Program-made: the position numbers and the translations under genes
Part shown: positions 11,011 through 23,571 of the stretch, piece after piece
Position numbering within the stretch: position 1 is the stretch's first letter
Layout: the number at the start of each line of letters is the position of its first letter
Assembly (NCBI RefSeq): GCF_036669915.1
Contig: NC_089318.1
Span: 6,087,349-6,151,348 of the forward strand
Direction: 5' to 3'
Source of the DNA: Pocillopora verrucosa
Taxonomy: Eukaryota; Cnidaria; Anthozoa; Scleractinia; Pocilloporidae
DNA: 64,000 nucleotides
Notes under the pieces: generated by a model
What the model was told of the DNA's origin: nothing
What the model saw: the letters and a program-made list of their open reading frames with translations, nothing else
The model's database searches: none

Positions 11011-11930
11011 ATTACTCTTTGTAATCCCAATGGTAGCGCAGTTGGCCGGCCCATCTTAGAAAGATTTTAAATGTACATTACAATTAGAATTTCGTTATGC
11101 TCAGAGTTATTGTTTTTGTGTCCAAACACACACTGCGAAAATTCAGCTCTGAAAAGTTCAATTTATATACCGGTAAATTAACAGTCCTCATTAAGAAAGA
11201 AACATAACTAGTTTTGGAAGCCTTTACCTTCCCACGGCAAGTAGCGCCTATTCATAGCTAAAATGGCCTTTCAGTTTTAAATTGATGAAGTTATTTTCGA
11301 AGCATTGGTATGAATTTTTGGTCTAGGTACTTAGAGAAAGAAATTTCGGTCCAAGCTTTGAAGAACTATTGAATGGTGTTGGTAGAGTACCTTTGAGAAG
11401 GAAGTAGAATTATTTCAACAAATAACAAAATAGTTCGTATATCGTAAGTCTGAATTACTTAGGTTTTTCTTTTAACAGAACGGTACTATTGTTTATGTAA
11501 AGAAGCCTTTATGTATACAAATACATTTTTAATGTTAAAGTTTGAAGCGTGGAAGGGTCATAGCTCAACAGCAGATGTCTGATACTATGCAATGTTTGCT
11601 CTCCCTTCTGTCATAGCTTAATTCAAGTGGGAGCACATACGAGGTTTCATGGAAGAAGCTATACTATTCATCAGTCGCAATTCATGTCAGAAGCAGCCTG
11701 AGGAAATTAGAAAAGGGAAAAATATTTTTGGTAAGATAATATTTTAAATTTTGTCAAGAACAATGGCTCACACTGTGAATTTTCATTTTTAGGTGCAAGT
11801 ATTTATCTCGCAAAAAAAAAGGTCAATTTGGGCTTTTGTTCGCCAGATGGATGGCAATGTACAAAATCATAAAAGTTCCAATCTAATAATGGCGTGGTTG
11901 GCCTTAGGCTCTTAGGACTAAAAGAGAACA
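11011..11930. repeat. Tandem duplication, copy 2 (uninterrupted)
   Basis: Runs parallel to 9483-10812 without the 458-nt insertion. It has shared blocks in the same order and orientation, about 1.5 kb apart, with many substitutions and small indels. No coding exon seen. Confidence 0.75.
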
Positions 11931-13159
11931 ACGGGGAACCTAATCCTTAGTTTTTATCTGACTTATCAATATAGAAGAGAGATTGGTTACGCCAAAGGAC
12001 ATTTCTGATCAAAACGATACACCATGCACTAGAAGTGAGGTAAGAATATTGGATATAAAATTTTTCTTACTTCAGTAGTTGTTTTGTGGCGTTTTAACCG
12101 GTTCTAAGACATGAAATCTGAGAAACAATTGACTTCATTTAAAGAGCTTTCGCCTAAAACAGCCACTTGCGTTATAACTTAACTTTTGTGGATGGAAGGT
12201 ATGGCCAGATTTGGTTGCGCAATTGATGCCCGCCGAAGAAGTTTCATAAGTAAGAATTAAAATTTTCAAATGCATTTTGACAAAAATACAAGGCCGTTTC
12301 AAAGGAGAAAACGTGCTTCATCTTTGACTTTGTGTTTATTGCGAAATATACTAAAATACCTTTTCTTTTGAGAGGAACAAAGGCTAAAAATAACGGATGA
12401 CGTATTTCTAACAAATAGAGGCGCGGGAAAAAAGTCGTTTAAAGTCAAGGAAAAAAAAAACATGCGAAACCGAGTTTTTCACCAATTTTCCACTTGTAAC
12501 CTGTGCGTCAACACTGAAGGATACCAATCGAGACGACAAATACCGTAAATACATTTGCATATTGAAATACAGGGAGGAGTTTTTGTCTCTACTAGAAAAC
12601 TTGATAGTTTACTAGAAAGTATCAAGTACATGGAAAAATGCACAAACAGCTGAAACACAAATCGCCTGAAACATGTCCCCTTTTTTTAAATTCACGATCG
12701 TTTAATCAGCACATAACTTTTAAGCCCATTTTGATGGGTAGGAACAATATTGATTTTAACCATACGGTTATAACGGGGGCCTACACAATAGAAGCATACC
12801 CCCAAAATATTTAGATTTAGAGCTGAGAAACAAGGACTTCTATGTTGAGACATACGAGAGGCCGTTGTGAAACCAACAGTGCTATACCGATTGCAACGTC
12901 CCGTGTTCGGCATTTGTTCGTAAAAAAATAACTATTGGAAAAATAATTATTTCTATGTCGCTAAATTCCATATGGCCTCCAAAAATAAACTTTTGGATAG
13001 CGAGATGACGTCATCAACATATACTTTACAAACTTCTGTAAACTTTTTGAAGTTTGATCAGGCTTCTTGTAGTTTTCATTACACCCGTACTTGCTTAAAA
13101 ACTGCGCTCTAAAATCAAAGATACCTTACACAACAATGAAAAAGTAATAATTATGATAC
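11931..13159. other. Intergenic, nothing recognised
   Basis: AT-rich, no domain-bearing frame, no tRNA. This stretch precedes the small inverted-repeat element at 13166 and the first exon of the LRR receptor gene at 13496, so 5' UTR or promoter sequence of that gene could lie here. Confidence 0.4.
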
Positions 13160-13165
13160 TTATAT

Positions 13166-13379
13166 GAGGGTCCCAATGGGGTTAACCGTTAGCCGTAAAA
13201 CGGCCAAAATATTTAGCCGCTAGACGTAAAAATTGACAAATTTTAACCGTTAGTCGTAAAAAAAGTTAACCGTAAAAAATATCTCTGATGGAAACAATGG
13301 AAAGGTGTTAACCGTTAGCCGGAAATTGGCCAAAATTTTAACCGATAGCCGTAAAAGCTATCACCCCATTGAGACCCTC
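13166..13379. mobile_element. Small non-autonomous element with terminal inverted repeats
   Basis: The left end GAGGGTCCCAATGGGG is the inverted match of the right end CCCCATTGAGACCCTC (one mismatch). Both sides are flanked by TTATAT (13160-13165 and 13380-13385), a likely 6-bp target duplication. The inside is built from diverged copies of TTAACCGTTAGCCGTAAAA. Length 214 nt, no coding capacity. Confidence 0.75.
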
Positions 13380-13495
13380 TTATATGCAATATATGTGTTG
13401 GTATGAATACCTATACCATCGATCAAAAAAGTGGATAATATCAATCTGGTAGTAATTGAATACCTTTTTTATACTTCGTTCAGTTTTCAGAAACT

Positions 13496-13598
13496 ATGGT
13501 TGCAATGGAGCATGTTGAATTTGCCCGTAGCTTAGCACTGTTTTTGATGATATATTTGCTAATATGTAATGGAAATTTTGGTGCCTTAGCAACTCAAG
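13496..13598 (+). CDS. Exon: signal peptide of the LRR receptor
   Basis: Begins MVAMEHVEFARSLALFLMIY and continues LLICNGNFGALATQ, a classical signal peptide, then donor GTGAGC after one extra base (phase 1). A phase 1 signal exon followed by a phase 1-1 Ig exon is typical of animal extracellular mosaic genes. A pyrimidine-rich TTTTCAG lies just before the ATG, so a 5' UTR exon may be spliced upstream. Confidence 0.7.
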
Positions 13599-16500
13599 GT
13601 GAGCAAAAACATTGTTACAATCACTTGAGGGAAACAGAAGAAAAACGTCATTAAATGTTTTCTTTCGTTATCGTTTTATTTTAAAAAGGGTATTCTTTAG
13701 GGAAAATAGAAGAAAAACCTCATAAAATTAATTCATTTGCCTGAAAACATGTGGCTTCTTATTTCAGTTGGTCGAATCACTCAATCTGTAGTGTTCTCTT
13801 AAATTGTGTAAAGGAAAATTGCTATTGATTTTCTAAGTTCCTGCTGGAGTTAAACTTTGTTTGATACTGTCAAGAAATACACGGCAGAGAATATTTTCTA
13901 ACTTTATTTTACTTCATTTGAGTTTTTTTCTGAGAATGGGAAGTCACATTGCTTGCTTGCAAAGTCTGCAGATTTTGTGAAATATCTTATTTCAAGATCT
14001 GCCTAGGGTTTTTATTTCATGTAACCTGCTGAGGGAATAAAGGTAAAGACAGACCGGCACGGACTCCCCATGTGGCTTTTGGGGTCTCGTCGCATTATCG
14101 TCTTCAAATTATATTTTTGCTCTCACAAGCGTATCTTTAAGGAATTTCCCCTTTTTGCAAGACATGATCGGAGGTTTAGTAAAAATTGTTTTCAGTAAGG
14201 GCTGATTGTGTATCAGACTCCAATGCTCCATCAGTATTTGTTTTAAATTTCTAACTGAAGGGTGTAACGTTTTGACAAAAGGCAATAAACGTTCGTGACC
14301 TTTTGGCTTCTGTGTACGTGTAAGAGCCGATTGAAAGGCAAAGTTGACCCCTAACAGAGACCTTTCTATGATGTTTTCTGGGTATCCTCTCGCTTTGAGG
14401 CGTTGTTTGAATTTAAACCGATTTACCTCTTTTCTGTCGCAATCCCAAAGGGAGAAAACGTCATCAAAGTAAAGTTTCCATTCTCTTGGCTTAGTCTCGC
14501 CTTGTTGAATTAATTTCATTTCAATTTCCGCCATGAAAATATTGGCAAATGACACTTCCATTTTCGTACCCATAGCGGTTTCATGTGTTTGGAGGAAGTT
14601 CTCCTCATTGAATTGAAATGAATTTTCTTTAACCCTTTAACTCTCAGAAGTGATTAAAATGTAACTTCTCCCTATAATATCCATACATTATCCAGCAAAC
14701 AGGTAATGAGAATACTCAAACTTATCAGGTAGAAGTTGTAACCTTGATCTAAAACCAAATTCTTGTAACTAAATTACAATGAAATGAGTAAAAGCTAGAG
14801 AGGAGAATAAACAATCAGATCTCGGGAGTTAAAGGGTTAAGGATTTAGCCAAGCATTCCCCGAGGTAAAGCGTTGGGATCGGTGAGTTATAGTCGTGGAA
14901 CTTTTCGTATGCTTTACGTACTATATCTGTTCCTTCTTCTTGAGGTATATTTGTGTACAAACTGAGGGTTTATATGTTAGACGTACTTATGGATTTCATC
15001 CAACAAAATTCAATAAAGCCGCATAGAGTCCTTTTGAGATCCGTATCCCACACTGCAGCATATCAATAGCACTGAGGTCAGAGGCCTCTCAAACTCGTTA
15101 TAGCCACTGGGTACATGGTTGTAGAGAATAGGAAATTTGATTCCATACTTAACAATTCCTTTTTCTATTTGTATTCTCAAAGTAATGAGATGTGATTCTT
15201 TCACCTTCAGTGAACACGCAGACACATGGCTAGAAATTTTCATTGGGACCTCGGAATGGTATTCTCCCACCTGAAATTGGCCTAATTAGTATCGCTAATT
15301 AATTGTAAATGAAAAAAAAAAACAAAAACAACAACAACAAAGCAAAACTTAATTATAGCTTTTCAAGTGGTGTAAAAATAAGTCTCTTTATATAATAGTT
15401 CAAAATAATGAGTACTTTTACCAGACAATTGATTCATAGCCGATCGATTAGGGAACATGGCGAACACTCTTAGGAGTGAGTTTCCCATATATCGATTACA
15501 TGCCTTAGTGAATTATAAGTACATCAATTCTATTTTAGCTGCACCCAGCGTATCATTACCGTCTGTTGTGGAAACCTTGCCAGGCCATGAAGTGACATTT
15601 TCCGTGAATGGAACACTTCCTTTAAATACAACAGTTATGAAGAATTCCACCGTGTTGTTTACAGGCGTAGAAAGTGCGGCAGCCCTTATATTCCATGAAG
15701 AAGGAAAATTCACGTGTATGGCTAGGAATTCATTTGGCTCTTACTTCAAAGAATTCTCTGTGATATTTGGAGGTATGAATTGGTTCTGCCAATACCGTTT
15801 ATCTTCTTCTTTTGCTAGCCCCGCAAGAAGATTCCGAAACAAAAATAGCAGCATTAAGTAATTTCTCTTGAGTACACATAAATGTCCTTTTTGATCATAG
15901 AAATAACGAGAAAAATTTCAAAACTTTGTCGTGCGTCACAGCTCGGTTGACTGTTTAAGTGCGGTATATATATTTTTATTTGTCTGAAGGCTGCAGAGCT
16001 GCAAAATACAGCTTTTAAAAAGTCTCAGCCAAAGTTTATTTTCAGAAAAGCGTTTGTGCTAAGCTATTGCCGCGTAACGTCACCCCTCGGCCGACTTGCT
16101 TTGTTTGAATACAAAGAAATTATTTCCCAAAAATACCGGTAAGAAAGTGAGAGGGGATCCTCTTGTGTAGAAATTTGAAGTGAAAGCGTGTGCACTTAAA
16201 TATCAGCTTCAAATCACCAAATTTTGCGTGGTCTGAGAACGGGAATAATTAATTTACGTTTCTTTTTGAACGCTGCCCCACATATAATGCTGAATGTGAG
16301 GTATTGTAACTCTGGTGCCCCTAGAGACAGTAAGCACAACGAATCATTGGTAAAATTCTGAAGAGAACGTAAGCTTATTTTTTTAATCGACGTTACCCTG
16401 GCGTCGTTGTCCTAACTTAGGGTCCTAGGCTTAGGATCCTTTTAGAACTGTAAGAGTTTTCATTAAAGACAATGTGTTTTGTATCAATATGATGTTTCCT

Positions 16501-19500
16501 GATTTTCTTTTTTTCTAAGATTGCGGACCTGACTGTTCCTCTAGTCGGAGTGATGGAAGGAATTTTCTCTCTTGCGTAAATGTGGCTGTGATGCAAATCA
16601 CACCTTGTCTTGTGCAGACGATTGAAACACTGTAAGATAGGTGGCGAAGTCGTCAGATCTATAGCGTCAAACGACAAAGTCTTAATGGTTTATAAAGGCA
16701 TCATAGTTTTAATCTCTCTTCTTTTCGCTTTGCCAACCTCTAACTACACGCAGACAAGCACACCCACACTCCTCTTTACTCCTAGTATATGCCACATAGG
16801 TTACTCGTGAACGAGTAACAATCTTTTAATAACTGAGGTTTGAGAGTTGAAGCTCATTTTCATTGTTTTTCTCTGACAATGAAGGCACAGATAAATGAAT
16901 TAATTTCTACTGCTGAATCTTTTGATCACATTAAATAATTGAAGTTCTTCTGCTTACGCAAAGCAGACGAAGGACGGAACGATTAGACAATGTAAAAATA
17001 GAACTGCGCGGTTGATGAAATGATGTATCTTTCGATTCATTGCTAGGAACTTGTCTTCAAATAAAATAACTAAACCTTGTCTTTTTACGCAATTGCCTTT
17101 CTGCCTGGAAAATTAATGATATCAGTTTGTTTGAATGCTATTTCCTATTTTTCCTCAACTGGTATTTGTCTCTTAACACCACTGCATTTCTATCTCATAG
17201 AGTTTTTTTTGACAAGAGCAGGAAGGGCTTTAACAATATTTTGGGGACCTTTACTAAAATCATTGATTTAAATTGTTGAGGTGAATGTATCCCCAAGGTT
17301 ATTTTTGTCTGAACAGGTCTTTGTCTTTCAACGCCATTGCCGTTTTACCTGAAGATGTCTTTTCGCATTTAGTAGAGCTGCGAGAGCTGTGAGTGATACC
17401 AGCCTTTTTGAAATACTGGCAAATTCATGCATTTAATTCGTTTCAATACTATTTCCTCTTGTAATTCTCTTTTTCCCAACAGGTATCTGTCTTCCAACAG
17501 CATTGCCTTTCTACCTGAAAGAGTATTTTGGACTTTAGAAAAGTTGGTGTGGCTGTAAGAGAAAACAAACATTTTTATGGCCGTTTAACTAAATCGCAGA
17601 TTTAACTTTGGGGACCCTAATTAAAAATCAGAGATTTAACTTGTTTGTATGATATTTCCTGCGAAGTATATTCATAGATTCAATTTGGTAATTAATATTT
17701 TCTCTGGAATTTTTTCTGAACAGGTCTTTGTCTTTCAACGCCATTGCCGTTCTACCTGAAGATGTCTTTTCGCATTTAGTAGAGCTGCGAGGGCTGTAAG
17801 TGATAGCAGCCTTTTTGAAATACTGGCAAATTCATGCATTTAATTTGTTTCAATACTATTTTCTCTGGTAATTCTCTTTTTCTCAACAGGTATTTGTCTT
17901 CCAAGAGCATTGCCTTTCTACCTGAAAGAGTATTTTTGACTTTGGAGAAGTTGGATACGCTGTAAGCGATAGCAGACATTTTTGGCGACCATAATCAAAG
18001 TCGCCGATTTCACTTTTTGTATTATATTTCCAGCGGGACATATTCACGGTCTCAATTTATTAGGTAATACTTTCTCTGGTAATTTTTTTCTCTACAGGGA
18101 TTTGTCTTCCAACAACATTACCTCACTACCTGAAAGAGTATTTTTGACTTTAGAGAAGTTAGAGACGCTGTAAGAGAAAAAAGACGTTTTTATAGACGTT
18201 AAGTAAAATCGCAGATTTAACTTGTTTGTACAATATTTGCAACGGGATATATCTTTTTCTTAACAGGTATCTGTCTTTTTACGCAATTATATTTCTGCCT
18301 GGCAAACTGATTTTAAATATTTGTTTGAATGCTATTTCGTCTGGTAATTTTTTTTTCTGTTAACAGGGATTTGTCTTCCAACAGCATTGCCTCTCTACCT
18401 GAAAGAGTGTTTTTAAGTCTAGAGAAGTTGGAGAGGCTGTAAGAGGAAAAAAAAAATTTTATGGACCTTAAGTAAAATCGTAGATTTATCTTGTTTGTAC
18501 AATATTTCTAGTGAGAAAACAGACATTGTGGACCTTAACTGAAATCGCAGATTTAACTTGTTTGTGAAATTTATCCAGCGACATCGGTTATATCTTTTAC
18601 TTAACATTTATCGCTCTCAGTTTATGCAATCGTCTTTCTGCCTGACAAATTAATGATATCAATTCGCTTGAATGCTATGTCCTATAAGGTAACTATTTTT
18701 CTCAGCTGGTTTTTTTTCTCTCAACGCCGCTGCCTTTCTATATGACAGAGTATTTTTTGATTAAACAAGAGCTGGAACGGCCTTAAGGATATTTTGGTGA
18801 CCTCAAAAAAAGTCATTGATTTAAATTGTTGAGGTGACTATATAACCAAGGTTATTTTTGTCTGAACAGGTCTTTGTCTTCCAACGCCATTACCGTTTTA
18901 CCTGAAGATGTCTTTTCGCATTTAGAAGAGCTAGGAGCGCTGTAAGTGAAACCAGCCTTTTTGAAATACTGGCAAATTCATGGTTCATTTTGTTAAAATA
19001 TTATTTCTTCCAGTGATTATTTTCCAAACAGGTAAATCAGTGATTTAAATTGTTTAATTGACTATATCCTCAAGGTTTATTTTTTCTAAACAGGTTTTTG
19101 TCTTTCAACGCCAGTGCCGTTTTACCTGAAGATGTCTTTTGGCATTCAGTAGAGCTGCGATTGCCGAAGTGATTCTAGCCTTTATTTTTAAAAAAGCTCG
19201 TAAGAACTGGCTTTAAGGATATTTTGGGGACCTTTACTAAAATCATTGATTTAAATGGTGTAACTAAATATATCCTCAAGGTTAATTTTTTCTGAACAGG
19301 CGTTTGTCTCTCAACGCCATTGCCGTTCTACCTGAAGGTGTCTTTTCGCATTTAGTAGAGCTGCGAGAGCTATGAGTGATAACAACCTTTTTGAAATACT
19401 GGCAAATTCATGGATTTAATTTGTTTCAATACAATTTCCTCTGGTAATTCTCTTTTTCTCTACAGGTATTTGTCTTCCAACAGCATTGCCTTTCTACCTG

Positions 19501-22500
19501 AAAGAGTATTTTGGACTTTAGAAAAGCTGGGGTGGCTGTAAGAGAAAACCGATGTCTTTGGGGACCCTAATTAAAAATGAGAGATTTAACTTGTTTGTAT
19601 GATATTTCCTGCGAAATATATTTATAGATTCAACTTGGTAATTGGCTTTAAGGATATTTTGGGGACCTCTACTAAAATCATTGATTTAAATGGTTTAACT
19701 AAATATATCCTCAAGGTTAATTTTTTCTGAACAGGCGTTTGTCTCTCAACACCATTGTCTTTCTACCTGAAGATGTCTTTTCGCATTTAGTAGAGCTGCG
19801 AGGGCTGTAAGTGATAGCAGCCTTTTTGAAATACTGGCAAATTAATGAATTTAATTGTTTCAATACTATTTCCTCTAGTAATTCTCTTTTTCTCAACAGG
19901 GATTTGTCTTCCAACAACATTACCTCACTACCTGAAAGAGTATTTTTGACTTTAGAGAAGCTGGAGTGGCTGTAAGAGAAAACAGATATTTTTGGGGATC
20001 CTAATTAAAAATCATAGATTTAACTTGTTTGTACAATATTTGCAACGGGATATATCCTTTTCTTAACAGGTATCTGTATTTTTACGCAATTACATTTCTG
20101 CCTGGCAAATTGATTTTAAATATTTGTTTGAATGCTTTTTCATTTTGTAATTTTTCTTCTCTTAACAGGGATTTGTCTTCCAACAGCATTGCCTCTCTAC
20201 CTGAAAGAGTATTTTTGACTTTAGAGAAGCTGGAGTGGCTGTAAGAGAAAACAGATATTTTTGGGGATCCTAATTCAAAATCATAGATTTAACTTGTTTG
20301 TAAGATGTTTTCTGCGAAATATGTTCATAGACTTAATTTGTCTTCCAACAACATTACCTTTCTACCTGAAAGAGTATTTTGGACTTTAGAAAAGTTGGAG
20401 AAGCTGTAAGAGAAAACAGACATTTTTGGGACCTTAAATAAAATCGCAGATGTGACTTGTTTGTATAATATTTCCTGCGGGATATATCTTTTCCTTAACG
20501 TTTATATGTCTTTTTACGCAATTGTATTTCTGCCTGGCCAATTAATGATATCAATATGTTTGAATGCTATTTCCTTAGGTAACTATTTTTCCTCAACTGG
20601 GATTTGTCTCCTAGCGCCACTGCATTTCTATCTCCCAGAGTATTTTTTGACAAGAGCAGGAAGGGCTTTAAGAATATTTTGGGGACCTTTACTAAAATCA
20701 TTGATTTAAGTTGTTTAACGTGATATATCCTCAAGGTTAATTTTTTCTGAACAGGTATTTGTCTTTCAACTTCATTACCGTTCTACCTGAAGGTGTCTTT
20801 TCGCATTTAGTAGAGTTGCGAAGGCTGTAAGTGACAGCAGCCTTTTTGAAATACTGACAAATTAATGAATTTAATTGTTTCAATACTATTCCCTCTAGTA
20901 ATTCTCTTTTTCTCAACAGGGATTTGTCTTCCAACAACATTACCTCACTACCTGAAAGAGCATTTTTGACTTTAGAGAAGCTGGAGATGCTGTAAGAGAA
21001 AACAGACATTTTTATGGACGTTAAGTAAAATCGCAGATTTAACTTGTTTGTACAATATTTGCAACGGGATATATCCTTTTCTTAACAGGTATCTGTATTT
21101 TTACGCAATTACATTTCTGCCTGGCAAATTGATTTTAAATATTTGTTTGAATGCTTTTTCGTTTTGTAATTTTTCTTCTCTTAACAGGGATTTGTCTTCC
21201 AACAGCATTGCCTCTCTACCTGAAAGAGTATTTTTGACTTTAGAGAAGCTGGAGTGGCTGTAAGAGAAAACAGATATTTTTGGGGATCCTAATTAAAAAT
21301 CATAGATTTAACTTGTTTGTAAGATGTTTTCTGCGAAATATATTCATAGACTTAATTTGGTAATTAATATTTTTTTTGGAATTTTTTCCTCGACAGGGAT
21401 TTGTCTTCCAACAACATTACCTTTCTACCTGAAAGAGTATTTTGGACTTTAGAAAAGTTGGAGAAGCTGTAAGAGAAAACAGACATTTTTGGGACCTTTA
21501 ATAAAATTGCAGATTTAACTTGTTTGTATAATATTTCCTGCGGGATATATCTTTTCTTAACGTTTATTTGTCTTTTTAAGCAATCGTATTTCTTGGACTT
21601 AAATTAAAACCGCAGATTTAACTTGTTTGTATGATACTTCTAGGGAGATACATTCATGGATTTAATTTGTTTAAGTAATATTTCCTTTGGTAATTTTGTT
21701 TCTCAACAGGGATTTGTCTCAAAACGCCATTGCTTTTCTACTAAAAAATAAACTGAGTCATTGATTTAAATTTATTGAAAACTTTATCTTCAAGACCGTT
21801 TTTTCTTAACGGGTATTTGTCTTGCAACACCATTGCCTTTTTACCCTATAAACTGAATCATTGATTTAAATTGATTAAAAACTTTATCTTTAGGACCGTT
21901 TTTTTTATGGTTATTTGTCTTGCAACACCAATGCCGTTTTACCTTAAAAAGTGTGTTTGAATTTACAGGAACAGAAAGCATTGTAAGGGATAGCAGACAT
22001 TTTAAGATACTAGAAAATTCATTCATTCAATTTGTTTGAATCATGTTTTCGGCGGATATATCTTTTTCTTTCTAAGTATTTGTCTTTTAACACCATTTCC
22101 TTTCTGCCTGATAGAATTTTTTTTATTTTAACAGGAGCGTAGAGGGTTGTAAGAGATTTTAGATGCTTATGTTAATCAAATCCGTACATTTAATGTGCAT
22201 ATTATTTTCTATTGAGAAAGGTTTCCTCTCAACAGGAAGGTTTTGTCCAACTCTATTACCTCTCTACCTGAAAAAGTGTTTTTGAATTCACAGAAGCTAA
22301 ATTGGCTGCAAGAAGTAACGGACATTTTAAGATACTTAAGTATATTGATGCCTTTCTTAATTCGATTTTTAAGACAAATGATCAGAAACAAAGTTTACAG
22401 CGTGGTAAATGCGAGGCGATACCGACTTTACAAAGTCAATTTGCTGGCTCCTTCAAACTAAAAGTATAAACTCATCATCTCGTCTTAAATTTCCATTCTT

Positions 22501-23535
22501 CATTTTTCTTTTACCTGCTGATTACTTCATTCTCTTTTTTTTGCCTAGGGATTTGTCTTTCAACAAAATTGTCTCTTTATCCACAAACGTATTTTCCGGT
22601 TTAAAAAATCTACAGATGCTGTGAGTGACAATAGGCACGCCTGGATGTCAAAGTACACTAATCCACTTGTCTTCATGAAAAGATATCCTATTACAGTTGA
22701 CATGTGGAGTGTGAAATATTTTTTTTCATGATCTTCAAGTCATAAGCTTTCCAGGGATATATAGTTTGCCTAAGTTTTCAACTAAATCCTAACTATGAAA
22801 AACGATGAAAAAAATGGCCATTTTTTAGGTTTACCCCGCCTTACCTCAAATAATAAGTAAACGCTAAATTATGTTTACTTAACAGGTTTTTGTACTCAAA
22901 TCGTTTGGCCTCTTTACCTGCTGATTTGTTTTCCAATTCAACCCTGACTGCGAAGTAAGTAACAATCATACTTAGGATACCCGAATATCAGTGATCAGAA
23001 TTGTTTTAACCTACTGTATGATACTCAGTCGGTGACTGGAGGGGGGTGGTGGCCTAACGTTTGGTGCGCTGTTATCTGGGTGAGACGGTACGGACTTGAG
23101 ACCTTGAGGTTGGAGTCTTGTGTTCTCCAGCCATGTACATGAATAAGTGGCAGCTTTCTGTCTGGGAAACCAGACGAAAAGCTAGTGGGCTATCATGGAA
23201 CAGCGTCCCATCCATTTTGTCTCAGGCTACGACACCGGCTGGATGATCCACTTAGCTTGGTTGCTGACTTTACCTATACCTTATGATACACAATCGAAGA
23301 CTTCAATGGCTAGAAACTAGTCTACAAGGAATGCTACAAGGAATGATTATAAGTGGTGTTTTTTTGTGGTCTTTTTTTTTTAAAGATTATGTTAAGGAAT
23401 AGTGGAAACTCCAGAGAAGAGACAGCAAAAAGATGTTGAGAGGAATCTTTCTGAAAATTCAGGGAACACTACCCACAAAGTAATAATGTGATGTAATGAA
23501 AACGCGGAAACCCTTTGGGAAAGAAGGGGGTGAGA

Positions 23536-23571
<36 letters not shown>

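Larger units (their letters stand above)
17317..21468 (+). repeat. Array of one-LRR exons (72 nt, phase 2-2) with conserved introns
   Basis: Intact exons, each exactly 72 nt with AG acceptor and GT donor: 17317, 17483, 17724, 17890, 18098, 18367, 18870, 19466, 19735, 19900, 20169, 20755, 20920, 21188 and 21397 (start positions). Each encodes one 24-residue LRR, e.g. LYLSSNSIAFLPERVF. Two types tend to alternate: type A with NAIAVLPEDVFSHLVEL and type B with NSIAFLPERVFLTLEKL. Introns are only about 90-260 nt and are themselves repeated, so the unit of amplification was exon plus intron. Broken exons lie among them (see separate entries). The 24-residue length with N-x-I-x-x-L-P fits extracellular LRRs of Toll/SLRP-like type. 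Confidence 0.85.

Noticed and set aside
15010..15270. 86-codon minus-strand frame beside the Penelope RT
   Set aside because: It may be an upstream part of the retroelement, but I could not match it to a known RT block and it sits beyond the last motif I can read.
19300..19371. LRR exon followed by AT instead of GT, as a possible U12 AT-AC intron
   Set aside because: The U12 donor consensus ATATCC is absent; a simple donor mutation explains it better.
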